Positions 36,384 to 44,763 of a DNA stretch of 64,000 nucleotides are shown in pieces (position 1 is the first letter of the stretch; the number at the start of each line of letters is the position of its first letter). The translations under genes were made by a program, and so were the position numbers. The notes below the pieces were generated by a model, which saw only the letters and a program-made list of their open reading frames with translations, was not told the origin of the DNA and ran no database searches. Where the stretch lies: the NCBI RefSeq assembly GCF_037948395.1, contig NZ_CP149940.1, forward strand, positions 4,526,001 to 4,590,000, in the 5' to 3' direction. This stretch comes from Serratia nevei (GTDB taxonomy: Bacteria; Pseudomonadota; Gammaproteobacteria; Enterobacterales; Enterobacteriaceae).

Positions 36384-38478
36384 TCAGCCCCCCTTTCATA
36401 ACCGCATCAGGCATTACCGTGCTGGCAGACCACCAGGACTCGCTGGTACGGTAGTTGCGCTGCATCTCCTCGGCAATCTTCTGCAGGTTGGCCGGCATCA
36501 AAGCATCATCCCTGTCACCGCAGGGCAGTGGCATCCGAATTTTCCACAGTTGACCACCTTCCAGTAGCGCGAACGCCTGCCCTTTCGGGAGGTTAATCAC
36601 GTCCGCCGGGGCAAGCAGAGGGGCTTTCACAGTACCGACGCGGTCCTGGGTATTGGAAGTAAAATCCTGTCCCTTCTCCACATCGGCCGTATCGGCATGC
36701 CCTGATACCAGGGTTTTGGTGTAAATATCGACCTCCGGGAGCTGTGTTGTCAGCAACTGTGCGGTCCGGTTCTCACGCACGCGCAGCATAATCAGGGTAT
36801 TGAAGTTCCCCGTCACCTGAGCCGCCTTCGCGGTACTGCCGATGCGCGCCTCGATATCCGACTCGGTTTGCGTATAGGCCGTCACCTGCATACCGGCGCC
36901 GCCGCCTTTGTTGATAAGCGGAATGAATTCATCGCCCATTAACTCGTTGAACTCGTCACAATGCAGGTTGATCGGCAGCTTGCCGTCAGCGCGGGTTGGC
37001 AGCCCGCCGTGCATACCGTGTTTGTAGATATGGCCGGCCACCGACACCAGATCGGCAAACATGCTGTTGCCAACGGCAGAGGCGACCACCCCGTCCGACA
37101 AGGCATCTAACCCCACGTAGACAATACCGCGCTTGCGGATAACTTGTTCCCAGTCAAAAATGGGCCTCGGGTCGCTCATATCCATATAGTTCGGTGCCAG
37201 GAGCTCGGCGGTCTTGCCGGTGGTGAGTTTTTCCAGCAACGGCAGCAGTGACGCCACAATTTTATCGAAGTAAGTACGGTCATAACGGACGGCTGACCGC
37301 AGGCCATCGAGAATGGGGTCATACAGCTGCTTGCCGGCCTCGGAACTCAGCGCCATTTCCACCGCCATGATTTTTATCGCGTTCGGCTGGCCCTGCATAT
37401 TGCGCGGCACATCGTCCTCCGTCAGCACCTGCAGGCTGTTGTCGATTTGTTGCTGCAGCGCCGGCATACGCGCTTCAATCACTTTCTTTGCGTAGGTCTC
37501 ATACAGCTCGCTGATGTTGTTCACGTAACGGGTGATCAACTGATAGTCCGGACGCTGACCCAGTGCGACCAGGGCACGCGCTACAATATTGACGAATCGC
37601 CAAGCAAACTCACGGAACGCCGCACTGTTGCCCTCCCCGCTCAACTGCCCGGAGATACGGCCAGCGACCTCAGAGACGCGTTCAAAACGCCCAACGGCGT
37701 TATAGCGTGCCGAGATATCCGGCCAGCCCAGATGGAAGATGAACAGCTCATCCCCGCGACCGGCACGGTGGGCTTCAGCCCAGACACGCCGCAGCAGGTC
37801 CGCATCCCCTTTTGGATCAAACACAATGGTGATATCGCCACGGCGTATATCCTGGGTGATAAGCAGCTCTGCCAGGCGGGTCTTGCCTACGCGGGTAGTG
37901 CCCAGCACCAGGCTGTGGCCCACACGTTCGCCCAGCGCCATCGAGACATCGAGCTCATCGGGTTCAATACCATGGATCGCCGGGTTCCCCCCGACCGGTG
38001 GCAGCGGCCGCACCGGGTTCAGCGGGGAGTCTTTGCGCAGCAGCTGGGACAACCACGGCAGGGTATATTCGGTTTTAAGCTCCAGTCGCCGCGCCATCTG
38101 GTACAACTGCGACGGTTGGACATATTTTTCCACTTCCGGCCGACGGGTATCCATCAGGCGCTGGGTGTGCTTTTGCTGCCAACGGAAACCCCGCCCCAGG
38201 AACAGCCGCTGCCGGCTCACCGGGATCTGTCGGCTTTCCATGACATAGCGCGGTAACCGACGCAGATTACGGCGATAACGGACCACCCGCAGGCCCTGCC
38301 GTGCTCGTACTGCGGACAGCACTGCAAACCCGCCGGCGGTGACATAACTCACTGACGGCGCCAGGGCGACCGACCAGGGAGCAACAAAACAAATCGCAGC
38401 CGCAGCACCGGCAACGATCGCGGTATTCAATTCTACCGCCGGGCGCAGCAGCGCTTCCATCACATGACGATTACTCAT
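36364..38478 (-). CDS. traD: TraD/TraG-type conjugative coupling protein
   Basis: Predicted 704 residues from the ATG at 38478, which has AAGGAAGG before it. Two N-terminal helices precede Walker A GTTRVGKTRLAE (about residues 194-205); Walker B INLHCDEFNEL is near residue 505; AYTQTESDIEARIGS follows. This type IV coupling protein (TIGR03743 class) brings relaxase-DNA to the mating channel. It overlaps the nuclease gene stop by 8 bp. The relaxase it would serve is not in the window. Confidence 0.93.
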   Translation of the reverse strand: MSNRHVMEALLRPAVELNTAIVAGAAAAICFVAPWSVALAPSVSYVTAGGFAVLSAVRARQGLRVVRYRRNLRRLPRYVMESRQIPVSRQRLFLGRGFRWQQKHTQRLMDTRRPEVEKYVQPSQLYQMARRLELKTEYTLPWLSQLLRKDSPLNPVRPLPPVGGNPAIHGIEPDELDVSMALGERVGHSLVLGTTRVGKTRLAELLITQDIRRGDITIVFDPKGDADLLRRVWAEAHRAGRGDELFIFHLGWPDISARYNAVGRFERVSEVAGRISGQLSGEGNSAAFREFAWRFVNIVARALVALGQRPDYQLITRYVNNISELYETYAKKVIEARMPALQQQIDNSLQVLTEDDVPRNMQGQPNAIKIMAVEMALSSEAGKQLYDPILDGLRSAVRYDRTYFDKIVASLLPLLEKLTTGKTAELLAPNYMDMSDPRPIFDWEQVIRKRGIVYVGLDALSDGVVASAVGNSMFADLVSVAGHIYKHGMHGGLPTRADGKLPINLHCDEFNELMGDEFIPLINKGGGAGMQVTAYTQTESDIEARIGSTAKAAQVTGNFNTLIMLRVRENRTAQLLTTQLPEVDIYTKTLVSGHADTADVEKGQDFTSNTQDRVGTVKAPLLAPADVINLPKGQAFALLEGGQLWKIRMPLPCGDRDDALMPANLQKIAEEMQRNYRTSESWWSASTVMPDAVMKGGLNVASGE

Positions 38479-39097
38479 GACGACCTTCCTTATCATTCGG
38501 GTTGGTGACCGAATTCACGGTTAAAAAAAGCAGCCACTCTGTATTGCCGGCAAGCAACGCAAGCAGCTTTCGGCCACTGACCAGGTGGACGTGGGGATGG
38601 TTCTGCAACAACACCCGGCTCAGTTGACCGGTACGGCCGGTATGAATGAAAAAACCGTCACAATGGTGATCTCGCAGCAACGCACCAAAACGCGTGATAT
38701 GGGACGGTGTGCTCGTCCGGCCGTAACGCTTGGCCTGGATGAGGTAGGTCTTGCCTTCGATAATGACCTGACCGTCCAGGCCACCGTCGCCGCTGTAGGA
38801 GGTATTGCGGATAACTGCATACCCCTGGCGCTCAAAGGCCAGGAGCAACAGCTCTTCGAAAACATAGGGATTGATTTTGCGCAGATAGGCCAGACGCTGA
38901 CCATCACCACCCAGCAGCGGTAAGCGCACCAGCAACCGCATGGCCGTCGCCTGATATCGGCGGTGGCGCCGACGGCTGGCTGTCTCCCTGCCACGGCAGT
39001 TCAGCCCCAGCATGACAGCAACAAACAGCACTATCAGCACAACCGTCAGCACAGGGTTTACCATCAATGCTGCGGTGATGTGTTGCGCCGATATCAT
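38471..39097 (-). CDS. Mrr-type restriction endonuclease-like membrane protein
   Basis: Predicted 208 residues. An N-terminal helix (VVLIVLFVAVMLGL) anchors it; the middle shows the Mrr catalytic pattern: NPYVFEELLLLAFERQGY, then GDGGLDGQV and TYLIQAKRYGR (the D...QxK core of PD-(D/E)XK nucleases), then GFFIHTGRTG. Proteins of this kind are conserved beside TraD in SPI-7-like ICEs; a role in DNA processing or in competition with other elements is possible but unproven. It is overlapped by its neighbours on both sides. Confidence 0.82.
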   Translation of the reverse strand: MISAQHITAALMVNPVLTVVLIVLFVAVMLGLNCRGRETASRRRHRRYQATAMRLLVRLPLLGGDGQRLAYLRKINPYVFEELLLLAFERQGYAVIRNTSYSGDGGLDGQVIIEGKTYLIQAKRYGRTSTPSHITRFGALLRDHHCDGFFIHTGRTGQLSRVLLQNHPHVHLVSGRKLLALLAGNTEWLLFLTVNSVTNPNDKEGRHE

Positions 39098-39618
39098 GGT
39101 GTGACCTGCTGGGACAAACCGGTATCAGTGATAAGTACCGGGTAATTCGACAGCTGCAGCCGGCGCGCCAACTCACTGCCGGAGGCTGGCGCCATCGGCA
39201 CCCCCGGTGCCAGCTCACGCAGCGCCTTCAGGGCAGGCAGGTTGCTGACGTTAACGATGAGACCCGCAGCATGCCGGGATTTGAGTTGTTCCGCATTCTC
39301 CTGCAGCCAGAGACGACTGGCATCGTCATCCCCCACAATAAACAACGAACCAATCCCAGGCAGTTGCAGCGGGCGCGCCGCTACCACACCCGGCGTCAGC
39401 TCCGGTGTCGTCACCGGCAATACGGTCACTTCAACTTCATCAGCAGAGGCTGGGGCTTGCGGCATGGCCGGCGGCGCTTCCGCATCACTCTGCCGATTAA
39501 TCCCCTCAAAATAAGGTGATGCGTCATCGCCACCGACATCGGCGATCACGTTCAGGTTGGCCAATGCCGTGGTGGTCACCAGACTCAGGCCGAACAGCAG
39601 AAAATTAATTTTTTTCAT
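39094..39618 (-). CDS. ICE protein, TIGR03765/PFL_4695 class
   Basis: Predicted 174 residues with a signal peptide (KINFLLFGLSLVTTTALA). The segment VVAARPLQLPGIGSLFIVGDD and the later SNYPVLITDTGLSQQVTP are typical for this ICE family, which has unknown detailed function in the periplasm. 4-bp overlap with the nuclease gene, 2 bp from the transglycosylase gene. Confidence 0.87.
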   Translation of the reverse strand: MKKINFLLFGLSLVTTTALANLNVIADVGGDDASPYFEGINRQSDAEAPPAMPQAPASADEVEVTVLPVTTPELTPGVVAARPLQLPGIGSLFIVGDDDASRLWLQENAEQLKSRHAAGLIVNVSNLPALKALRELAPGVPMAPASGSELARRLQLSNYPVLITDTGLSQQVTP

Positions 39619-39620
39619 GA

Positions 39621-40313
39621 TTATGGGTTCCGTGGTTCAATCCAGGTCAGCGCCGCCGTTTGTACCGGTAACACCGTAGCCGTGGGGGTTGTACTGGTCA
39701 CCCGAACCGGAGCAGCCCCCCTGCCGTTCAGGCGTGCCAGCTTGCCACTCACGATGGATTTATACCGGGCTGCCGGTGCGCCGCCGGCGGGGTGGTGATA
39801 ACACCCGGCGGCAACCAGCCAGCTTCCGGGATTGCGGTCATAGCATTCCCGCAGGATGGCCGCTGCCGCGTTGAGGTTGGTGTAAGGGTCAAACGCCTCC
39901 CAGGTCGACGTGAAGTGATGGCCGTTCCAGCCCAGATTGACCTGGGCAATCCCGACATCGATGCGCTTGCGAGGATGTGTTTTCAAAAAGCGCTGCAGTG
40001 CTTCCCAGGCCTGCAGGCGGCTGGCGTACCGATACCCTTTGCCGGCCACGTTAATGGTCCAGGGCCAGGGACGCTCCACATCCGGGGCCGGGCCGGCCCC
40101 GCGAGTCACCGAGATGATGCTTTTCGGCGCCATCGATGTCTCGGACAGCGCCACCGAATACAGGGACTCCGGCGGCACCCCGTGACGCAGCGCCACCTCC
40201 CGGTAACCGGAAGGCACCTGTTGGGTAGCAGCATGAACGACGCCACCGCTCACAACGGTGAGGAGGGCAAGCAGGGGCAACAGCCCCCGGGTCAGAATGC
40301 GGCGAGTGTCCAT
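39621..40313 (-). CDS. Lytic transglycosylase of the conjugation system
   Basis: Predicted 230 residues with a signal peptide (LLPLLALLTVVSGGVVHA). SLT-type fold: VPPESLYSVALSETS contains the catalytic Glu, with GIAQVNLGWNG and NLNAAAAILRECYDR following. It would open peptidoglycan for the mating apparatus (a VirB1-like role). It overlaps the next upstream gene by 22 bp. Confidence 0.9.
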   Translation of the reverse strand: MDTRRILTRGLLPLLALLTVVSGGVVHAATQQVPSGYREVALRHGVPPESLYSVALSETSMAPKSIISVTRGAGPAPDVERPWPWTINVAGKGYRYASRLQAWEALQRFLKTHPRKRIDVGIAQVNLGWNGHHFTSTWEAFDPYTNLNAAAAILRECYDRNPGSWLVAAGCYHHPAGGAPAARYKSIVSGKLARLNGRGAAPVRVTSTTPTATVLPVQTAALTWIEPRNP

Positions 40314-41002
40314 CCGTTCTCCCCTTGTTGCAGCACCACCGGCATCAGGCCGTTGCCGAATTTCATCCAGCGGCCACCGTCATGATTGAGCGTGATTTGA
40401 CGTGCGCGCACCTTGTCGACGGGAATGTGATGCGCCTTCGCCCAATTACGCAGCAGACTGTCATCCCCTTTACTGTCGACGAGGTAAATGTCGACCGACC
40501 GGTTATCTGCCAGCACCGCCGCCAGGCGTGCATCGCACTGACCGCAGTCCTTCGCTTTCACGAACAGTGCCAGTCGCCCGCCGGCGTCATGTGCGATACC
40601 GGCCGCATTCCCCATGTTCACCGGCAACACACCAAGGCGCTGCCAGGCCACATCCACCTCACGCTGGAACTTGAGTTCTTTCTCGGTGCGGGCGAACTCC
40701 TGCTTTACCCACAGCTGCGCGTACTTTTTACGCTCGGCATCGCTCTGTGCTTCGATGCCAAGGGCAGTTAGCGGATCAAGCCCCGGAGACTGCGTCCCGC
40801 GAGGGCCATCCATCAACTGCTGATAACGCTGGTACTCTTCCCCACTGAGGCCCCACTGCCTGCCCTGCTGCGCCGTCTTGTTCGCCTGGCTCTGCTGAAT
40901 CTCACTCAGGGTTGACTGGCTGTTCTCAATCGTCGTCTGCTGCGCCGCCTGTGATAACGGGCTCAGCAGCATCAGGGAAATTACGCTGTATTTCAGTTTC
41001 AT
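40292..41002 (-). CDS. ICE protein, TIGR03759/PFL_4693 class
   Basis: Predicted 236 residues from the ATG at 41002 (AAGGAGAGCGTG before it). Signal peptide MKLKYSVISLMLLSPLSQA. Diagnostic text: WGLSGEEYQRYQQLMDGPRG and SPGLDPLTALGIEA; the C-terminal half with DCGQCDARLAAVL has a thioredoxin-like Cys pair. A periplasmic conjugation component, perhaps with redox function. Confidence 0.9.
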   Translation of the reverse strand: MKLKYSVISLMLLSPLSQAAQQTTIENSQSTLSEIQQSQANKTAQQGRQWGLSGEEYQRYQQLMDGPRGTQSPGLDPLTALGIEAQSDAERKKYAQLWVKQEFARTEKELKFQREVDVAWQRLGVLPVNMGNAAGIAHDAGGRLALFVKAKDCGQCDARLAAVLADNRSVDIYLVDSKGDDSLLRNWAKAHHIPVDKVRARQITLNHDGGRWMKFGNGLMPVVLQQGENGWTLAAF

Positions 41003-41012
41003 CACGCTCTCC

Positions 41013-41756
41013 TTATTGGGCGCTGACGGTCTGCAGGCGGCCGTTCACACGAAACGTCGCCTGCCCGTAACCGGCACTGACCAGGATCCAGCCGGCGACC
41101 GACTCCCCTTCCCCGATTAACCGCACCTGCGACAAATCGCTGAACCCCAGCGGCGCCACAGCCGCAAAGGCCGACGTCCCGCGCTGCTCCACCCCGGTCA
41201 GCACGAATGGCGCTTTGCGCGCCACACGAGGTACCGCATTACGCGGGGAGGGTTTAATTGGCGTGGGCTTGTGCTTTGGGGTGATTTTGGCGGTCGCTGA
41301 AGGTGCAGCGGGGACGTCCGTTGAGGGGGCTACAGTCGGTACAAGCTTTTCAGTCGCTGACTTTTTCACGGACTCAATGCTGTCTTTCAGCGCATTTAAC
41401 TCAACCTGTTGAGCCTGCAGCTGCTGCTCAAGTTTTTCCGGCAGCCCGGTGGTTAACGTCAGCGTCCCAACCTGCCGTATGAGCAAGTCCTGACGCTCAG
41501 CCAGGCTCTTAAGCTGTTTAGCATGCGCCTGCAGCTCATCGGCCATAGAGTTCATGCCATCCTGCGGCGCCAATGCTTTCTGTGCCTGCTCAAGCAGGGC
41601 AATACGCTGGTCGACATGCCTGATAGTCCCTGAGCCGACAAGGCCTGCAACCAGGACAACAACGACGCCGGCCGTTGCCCCCCAGAAGGTCTTGCTTCGC
41701 AGCAACCCTTTTTTGGCCGGTGTCATCGGCATCATTTCGTCATTATGCTCAGTCAT
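41013..41756 (-). CDS. ICE membrane protein with coiled coil
   Basis: Predicted 247 residues. The start ATG at 41756 overlaps the pilL stop (ATGA). One membrane helix (FWGATAGVVVVLVAGLV) is followed by a coiled-coil region (residues ~50-125), a Pro/Lys-rich linker (KHKPTPIKPSPRN) and a C-terminal domain (GWILVSAGYGQATFRVNGRL). This resembles PilO/PilP- or TrbI-like accessory proteins found next to PilL in SPI-7-class ICEs; I could not assign a named family. Confidence 0.7.
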   Translation of the reverse strand: MTEHNDEMMPMTPAKKGLLRSKTFWGATAGVVVVLVAGLVGSGTIRHVDQRIALLEQAQKALAPQDGMNSMADELQAHAKQLKSLAERQDLLIRQVGTLTLTTGLPEKLEQQLQAQQVELNALKDSIESVKKSATEKLVPTVAPSTDVPAAPSATAKITPKHKPTPIKPSPRNAVPRVARKAPFVLTGVEQRGTSAFAAVAPLGFSDLSQVRLIGEGESVAGWILVSAGYGQATFRVNGRLQTVSAQ

Positions 41757-42397
41757 TTTTTCAGCCACCCGCCGGTTGTCGGTACCGCGTTAACGGGCTG
41801 AGGTGCAATGACCGCCGCAGCAGGATGCGCTGAAACCGGTGCTGAAACCGCCCTGGCCGGCGCCACCGTCACCGGCGGCAGCTGTGTCGCCGGCAACTGA
41901 TACCCGTCACGCAGGCTGTGGCAGACAACGCGTTGCACGTCGTCTACCTCAAGCTGCCACGCGGGGCCTGCCAGTACCTGCAGCGCGGTACGCAAACGCA
42001 TCGGTCCCAGTTGGTACTGCACCGCCGGCAACGCCTGCCGGTACAGCACGCCGTTTGCCGGTCCAGTGGCGCACAGTGAATAGCCCGACTGGCGCAGCGC
42101 ATAACGCAACGCGTCAGCCACCGTCGGTTTTACTGATGCCGGAATACGGATATCGATGATTTGCGAGAGCGGATCACGCTGAACGGCCGCCGGGTCAGTG
42201 CTGATCAGTAAATAACGGTCGTAGCGCACGACCTCAGGCACCTGCCCATAAGCATCCGGGCTGACCGGTTGAACGTTGCGGGTGACGGTAACCGAAGGCG
42301 TGACAGGGGAAATATCGCGTTGCTGCAGTGGCTGCTGAGTAACGCACCCGGTCAGCATGAATGCTGCCAGGGAAGAGACGAGAATTGTTTTTTTCAT
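41753..42397 (-). CDS. pilL: PilL-like lipoprotein (TIGR03748 class)
   Basis: Predicted 214 residues with lipobox LTGC. The conserved core is QIIDIRIPASVKPTVADALR followed by YALRQSGYSLC and LRTALQVLAGPAWQLEVD, a secretin N-domain-like fold seen in PilL of conjugative elements. It is the first gene of this leftward sub-operon; a gap with a terminator separates it from the DUF29 gene. Confidence 0.9.
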   Translation of the reverse strand: MKKTILVSSLAAFMLTGCVTQQPLQQRDISPVTPSVTVTRNVQPVSPDAYGQVPEVVRYDRYLLISTDPAAVQRDPLSQIIDIRIPASVKPTVADALRYALRQSGYSLCATGPANGVLYRQALPAVQYQLGPMRLRTALQVLAGPAWQLEVDDVQRVVCHSLRDGYQLPATQLPPVTVAPARAVSAPVSAHPAAAVIAPQPVNAVPTTGGWLKK

Positions 42398-42487
42398 CCG
42401 GAAGATTTCCTGTTCAGTGACAATTGGCAGGTGTCACTGTGCGGTTACCGTCCAGGAGGCTCAATTAACAACTCTTTATTGCTAATC

Positions 42488-42518
42488 AAAAAAAAACGCC
42501 AACCCGAAGGTCAGCGTT
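42488..42518 (-). terminator. Terminator after DUF29 gene
   Basis: On the minus strand a 10-bp stem (AACGCTGACC/GGTTGGCGTT with two G-T pairs) closes on a TTCG loop and is followed by nine T. It lies 25 bp after the DUF29 stop. Confidence 0.88.
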
Positions 42519-42543
42519 ATCGAATCATGCTAACGAACCCAAA

Positions 42544-42984
42544 TTAGGGTTCTGGGTAATAATCCTGGTTCAGGATCTGTTCTGTAGTCCAAATGCAAGA
42601 AGCGGGTAATTTATCCAGACCGATCCCCGTTTCTTTTGATGCTATAGCCAAAGCATCAAACCAGGTATCTTCCAACCACTCCCGATCGACCATAGCAACT
42701 TTCAGACTAGGGGTTTTCTTTAAACGGCGCTCAATCAAACCGCGTTGCCCCTTGATCGTCAGTTCCCAACTTGTACCACGGTGAGTAGGTTGAAATTGCC
42801 ACTTCAGAAGGTGAGCCAGTAAAACCGCCATCCGGCTGGCCAGTTCGCGCTTTTCACTCTTGCCCACGTCCTCAATCTCCTCGGCAATATTTTCAATATC
42901 CAGTTGGCTAAGTTTACCGGCACGCAGTAACGCCGCCTGTTCATTCGCCCAGGCGACCACGTCGGTATCGTAACGAGTTCCCAT
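42544..42984 (-). CDS. DUF29-family protein
   Basis: Predicted 146 residues matching the DUF29 pattern: TDVVAWANEQAALLRAGK, LDIENIAEEIEDVGKSEKRE and LLAHLLKWQFQP. The family's function is unknown; members are common in cyanobacteria and occur on mobile elements. The gene is a single-gene unit here, with terminators before and after it, placed between ssb and pilL. This looks like an accessory insertion into the ICE backbone. Confidence 0.87.
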   Translation of the reverse strand: MGTRYDTDVVAWANEQAALLRAGKLSQLDIENIAEEIEDVGKSEKRELASRMAVLLAHLLKWQFQPTHRGTSWELTIKGQRGLIERRLKKTPSLKVAMVDREWLEDTWFDALAIASKETGIGLDKLPASCIWTTEQILNQDYYPEP

Positions 42985-43008
42985 GGGAGCCTCCGGTATA
43001 GTAGATAG

Positions 43009-43039
43009 AAAAACTGCACACAGCAGACGCTATGTGCAG
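43009..43039 (-). terminator. Terminator after ssb
   Basis: On the minus strand CTGCACA pairs with TGTGCAG (arms 43033-43039 and 43014-43020) and is followed by TTTTT (43009-43013), 24 bp after the ssb stop. Confidence 0.75.
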
Positions 43040-43062
43040 TATGTCAATGAATGCCATCCAGG

Positions 43063-43548
43063 TCAAAATGGGATGTCATCATCAAAGTCCATCGGCGGTT
43101 CATTGCCGGCAGACGCCTGAGGGGGTGTACCACTGTGGGTCGGTTGCTGAGGTTGCCCCCAACTACCAGACGCTGAGGGCCCCGGGTTATCGGTCTGACT
43201 ACGACCACCCAGCATCTGCATCGTGCCGCCCACGTTAACGACTACCTCAGTAGTGTAGCGATCCTGGCCGCTCTGATCTGCCCATTTACGCGTGCGCAAA
43301 GCGCCTTCAATATAGACCTGCGAACCTTTACGCAAGTATTCGCCGGCAATTTCAGCTAGTTTGCCAAACAGCACCACACGGTGCCATTCGGTTTTTTCTT
43401 TCTGTTCGCCGGATTGTTTATCACGCCAGGTCTCGGAGGTCGCAAGCGACAGGGTGGCAACCGCACCACCATTTGGCATGTAACGGACTTCAGGATCCTG
43501 GCCAAGGTGACCGACAAGTATGACTTTGTTTACGCCGCGAGACGCCAT
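43063..43548 (-). CDS. ssb: Single-stranded DNA-binding protein
   Basis: Predicted 161 residues from the ATG at 43548 (GAGGATTTGATT before it). OB-fold opening [20 protein letters not shown] and [19 protein letters not shown], a Gln/Pro/Gly-rich linker, and the canonical acidic tip DFDDDIPF that recruits replication and repair proteins. An ICE-encoded SSB protects transferred or replicating single strands. It is flanked by terminators, so expressed as a single gene or by read-through from the DUF3577 gene. Confidence 0.96.
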   Translation of the reverse strand: MASRGVNKVILVGHLGQDPEVRYMPNGGAVATLSLATSETWRDKQSGEQKEKTEWHRVVLFGKLAEIAGEYLRKGSQVYIEGALRTRKWADQSGQDRYTTEVVVNVGGTMQMLGGRSQTDNPGPSASGSWGQPQQPTHSGTPPQASAGNEPPMDFDDDIPF

Positions 43549-43583
43549 AATCAAATCCTCATAGGGAATAGAGTTAGAAAGGG

Positions 43584-43609
43584 AAAAACGCCCCGAAAAA
43601 TCGAGGCGT
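43584..43609 (-). terminator. Terminator after DUF3577 gene
   Basis: On the minus strand ACGCCTCGA pairs with TCGGGGCGT (one G-T pair) and is followed by TTTTT (43584-43588); it lies 12 bp after the stop of the upstream gene. Confidence 0.75.
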
Positions 43610-43620
43610 AAAGGGCGTTA

Positions 43621-44088
43621 TCAGAAAGAGTTTTCCGCGTATTGTTGCTGTGCGGAACCTTGCTGAGGCGGCGTAGAGTCGGATTTCTCAGCCTGATATA
43701 CCTTTTCCTGACCGATTTTGATCCAATCGACCTTGATAAGGCGGGCTTTGAGGCTGACGCGCTGTTCACCGGCATGTTCGCCGCTGTTGAGCGTGAAGAT
43801 GTCCGTCTTGGGATTGCTGAGCACAAAACCAATCAGGACCTTTTTGTCTTCATCAACCGATTTTTGACAGCGGTTGATCAGGCTGCTGGCTTCTTTACCG
43901 GCGACCGTCACATCGAAACGCGTGTAACTGGCGTTATCGGTAGGACCGGAGAGTCCATTGACGACACAGCTGATAAAGGTGCCATTCGGGCCATTGACTT
44001 GACGAATGTTGCTGAGGTACCCCATGCCCTTGATAGTCAGGTTGAAGTATTCAGTTTTAGTAGATGCTTGCTGAGATTGGGTAGACAT
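43621..44088 (-). CDS. DUF3577 / STY4534-family ICE replication-associated protein
   Basis: Predicted 155 residues. YFNLTIKGMGYLSNIRQVNG and ISCVVNGLSGPTDNASYTRFD match the STY4534/DUF3577 proteins found beside ssb in SPI-7-class ICEs. Probably binds DNA or works with SSB; an OB-like fold is possible. The C-terminus is Gln-rich. Upstream, 47 bp from the start, is a strong 13-bp inverted repeat that may regulate it. Confidence 0.88.
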   Translation of the reverse strand: MSTQSQQASTKTEYFNLTIKGMGYLSNIRQVNGPNGTFISCVVNGLSGPTDNASYTRFDVTVAGKEASSLINRCQKSVDEDKKVLIGFVLSNPKTDIFTLNSGEHAGEQRVSLKARLIKVDWIKIGQEKVYQAEKSDSTPPQQGSAQQQYAENSF

Positions 44089-44134
44089 GATGTTTTCTCC
44101 AGGAGTAAAGATTCGGTGACGGAGAAATACACCT

Positions 44135-44163
44135 TCCCGACGGGAAAGTGTTTCCCGTCGGGA
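44135..44163. promoter_or_regulatory. 13-bp inverted repeat upstream of DUF3577 gene
   Basis: TCCCGACGGGAAA (44135-44147) and TTTCCCGTCGGGA (44151-44163) are exact complements across GTG. Each arm also contains its own palindrome (TCCCG-A-CGGGA). It lies 47 bp before the start codon, in the untranslated leader or promoter; it could be an operator or an RNA hairpin. Confidence 0.7.
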
Positions 44164-44297
44164 GTCTGCAAAGTCGTACGTCAGTGCAGACTGTCTTGAT
44201 TGTGAAATGGACCTTCATCACCGCTAAGTGATCCCCGTTCTCAAAGGCTAAACGGTGTTACCGCCACGTGGGCTTCCTCTTTCAGGCTACGAGGCTA

Positions 44298-44393
44298 TTG
44301 GCAGTCACCCGAGGGCGTTTCTCACAGACCGCTGAAACTTTGGCTGGCACTCACCCGAAGGCGCTTCTCACAGAGTGCTGAAGCATTGGCTGG
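44298..44393. repeat. Two imperfect direct repeats near ssb
   Basis: Copy 1 (44298-44340) and copy 2 (44340-44387) share TCACCCGA(A/G)GGCG, TTCTCACAGA and GCTGAA. Copy 2 includes GCTTC...GAAGC complementary bases that could form a stem. No coding frame explains them. Confidence 0.65.
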
Positions 44394-44480
44394 TTGTCCG
44401 GAGACAACAAGTAAGCCTGTTCATTTTTAATGCAAGCATCGAGAGTGTCAACCGCAATATTCCGTTTTGAGAACCATAAA

Positions 44481-44513
44481 ATAAAAACGGCGTTGATCCG
44501 AAAATCAACGCCG
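44481..44513 (-). terminator. Terminator downstream of topB
   Basis: On the minus strand CGGCGTTGAT pairs exactly with ATCAACGCCG (arms 44504-44513 and 44488-44497), followed by TTTTTATTTT. It lies 250 bp past the topB stop. Confidence 0.85.
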
Positions 44514-44763
44514 CACGGCCGGTACCTGAACCTTCAGTAAATTCTGTCAAACTCCGGGGAGGAACCTAGTCTCCCGACGCGTTTTTCACGGAGTTGCATG
44601 CGTCTTGACAGCCAACCTGAGTGTGGAGGCCGCTGACCGAACTGAAGCAGAAAAAAACCATGGAAGAATTTTCCCACCACCGCAGTTACGGGGTACCTAT
44701 GCATTCTGCAAGAAAGCCAGATAACCTTAGCAAATCTTCCTAAAATTAACATCAGGCAATCTC

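Larger units (their letters stand above)
44089..44763. other. Long leader between topB and DUF3577 gene
   Basis: 675 bp without a gene. It holds, from right to left, a terminator for topB, two imperfect ~45-bp direct repeats and a strong inverted repeat (each listed separately). The concentration of repeats in a non-coding stretch beside ssb suggests regulatory or origin function. Confidence 0.6.
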
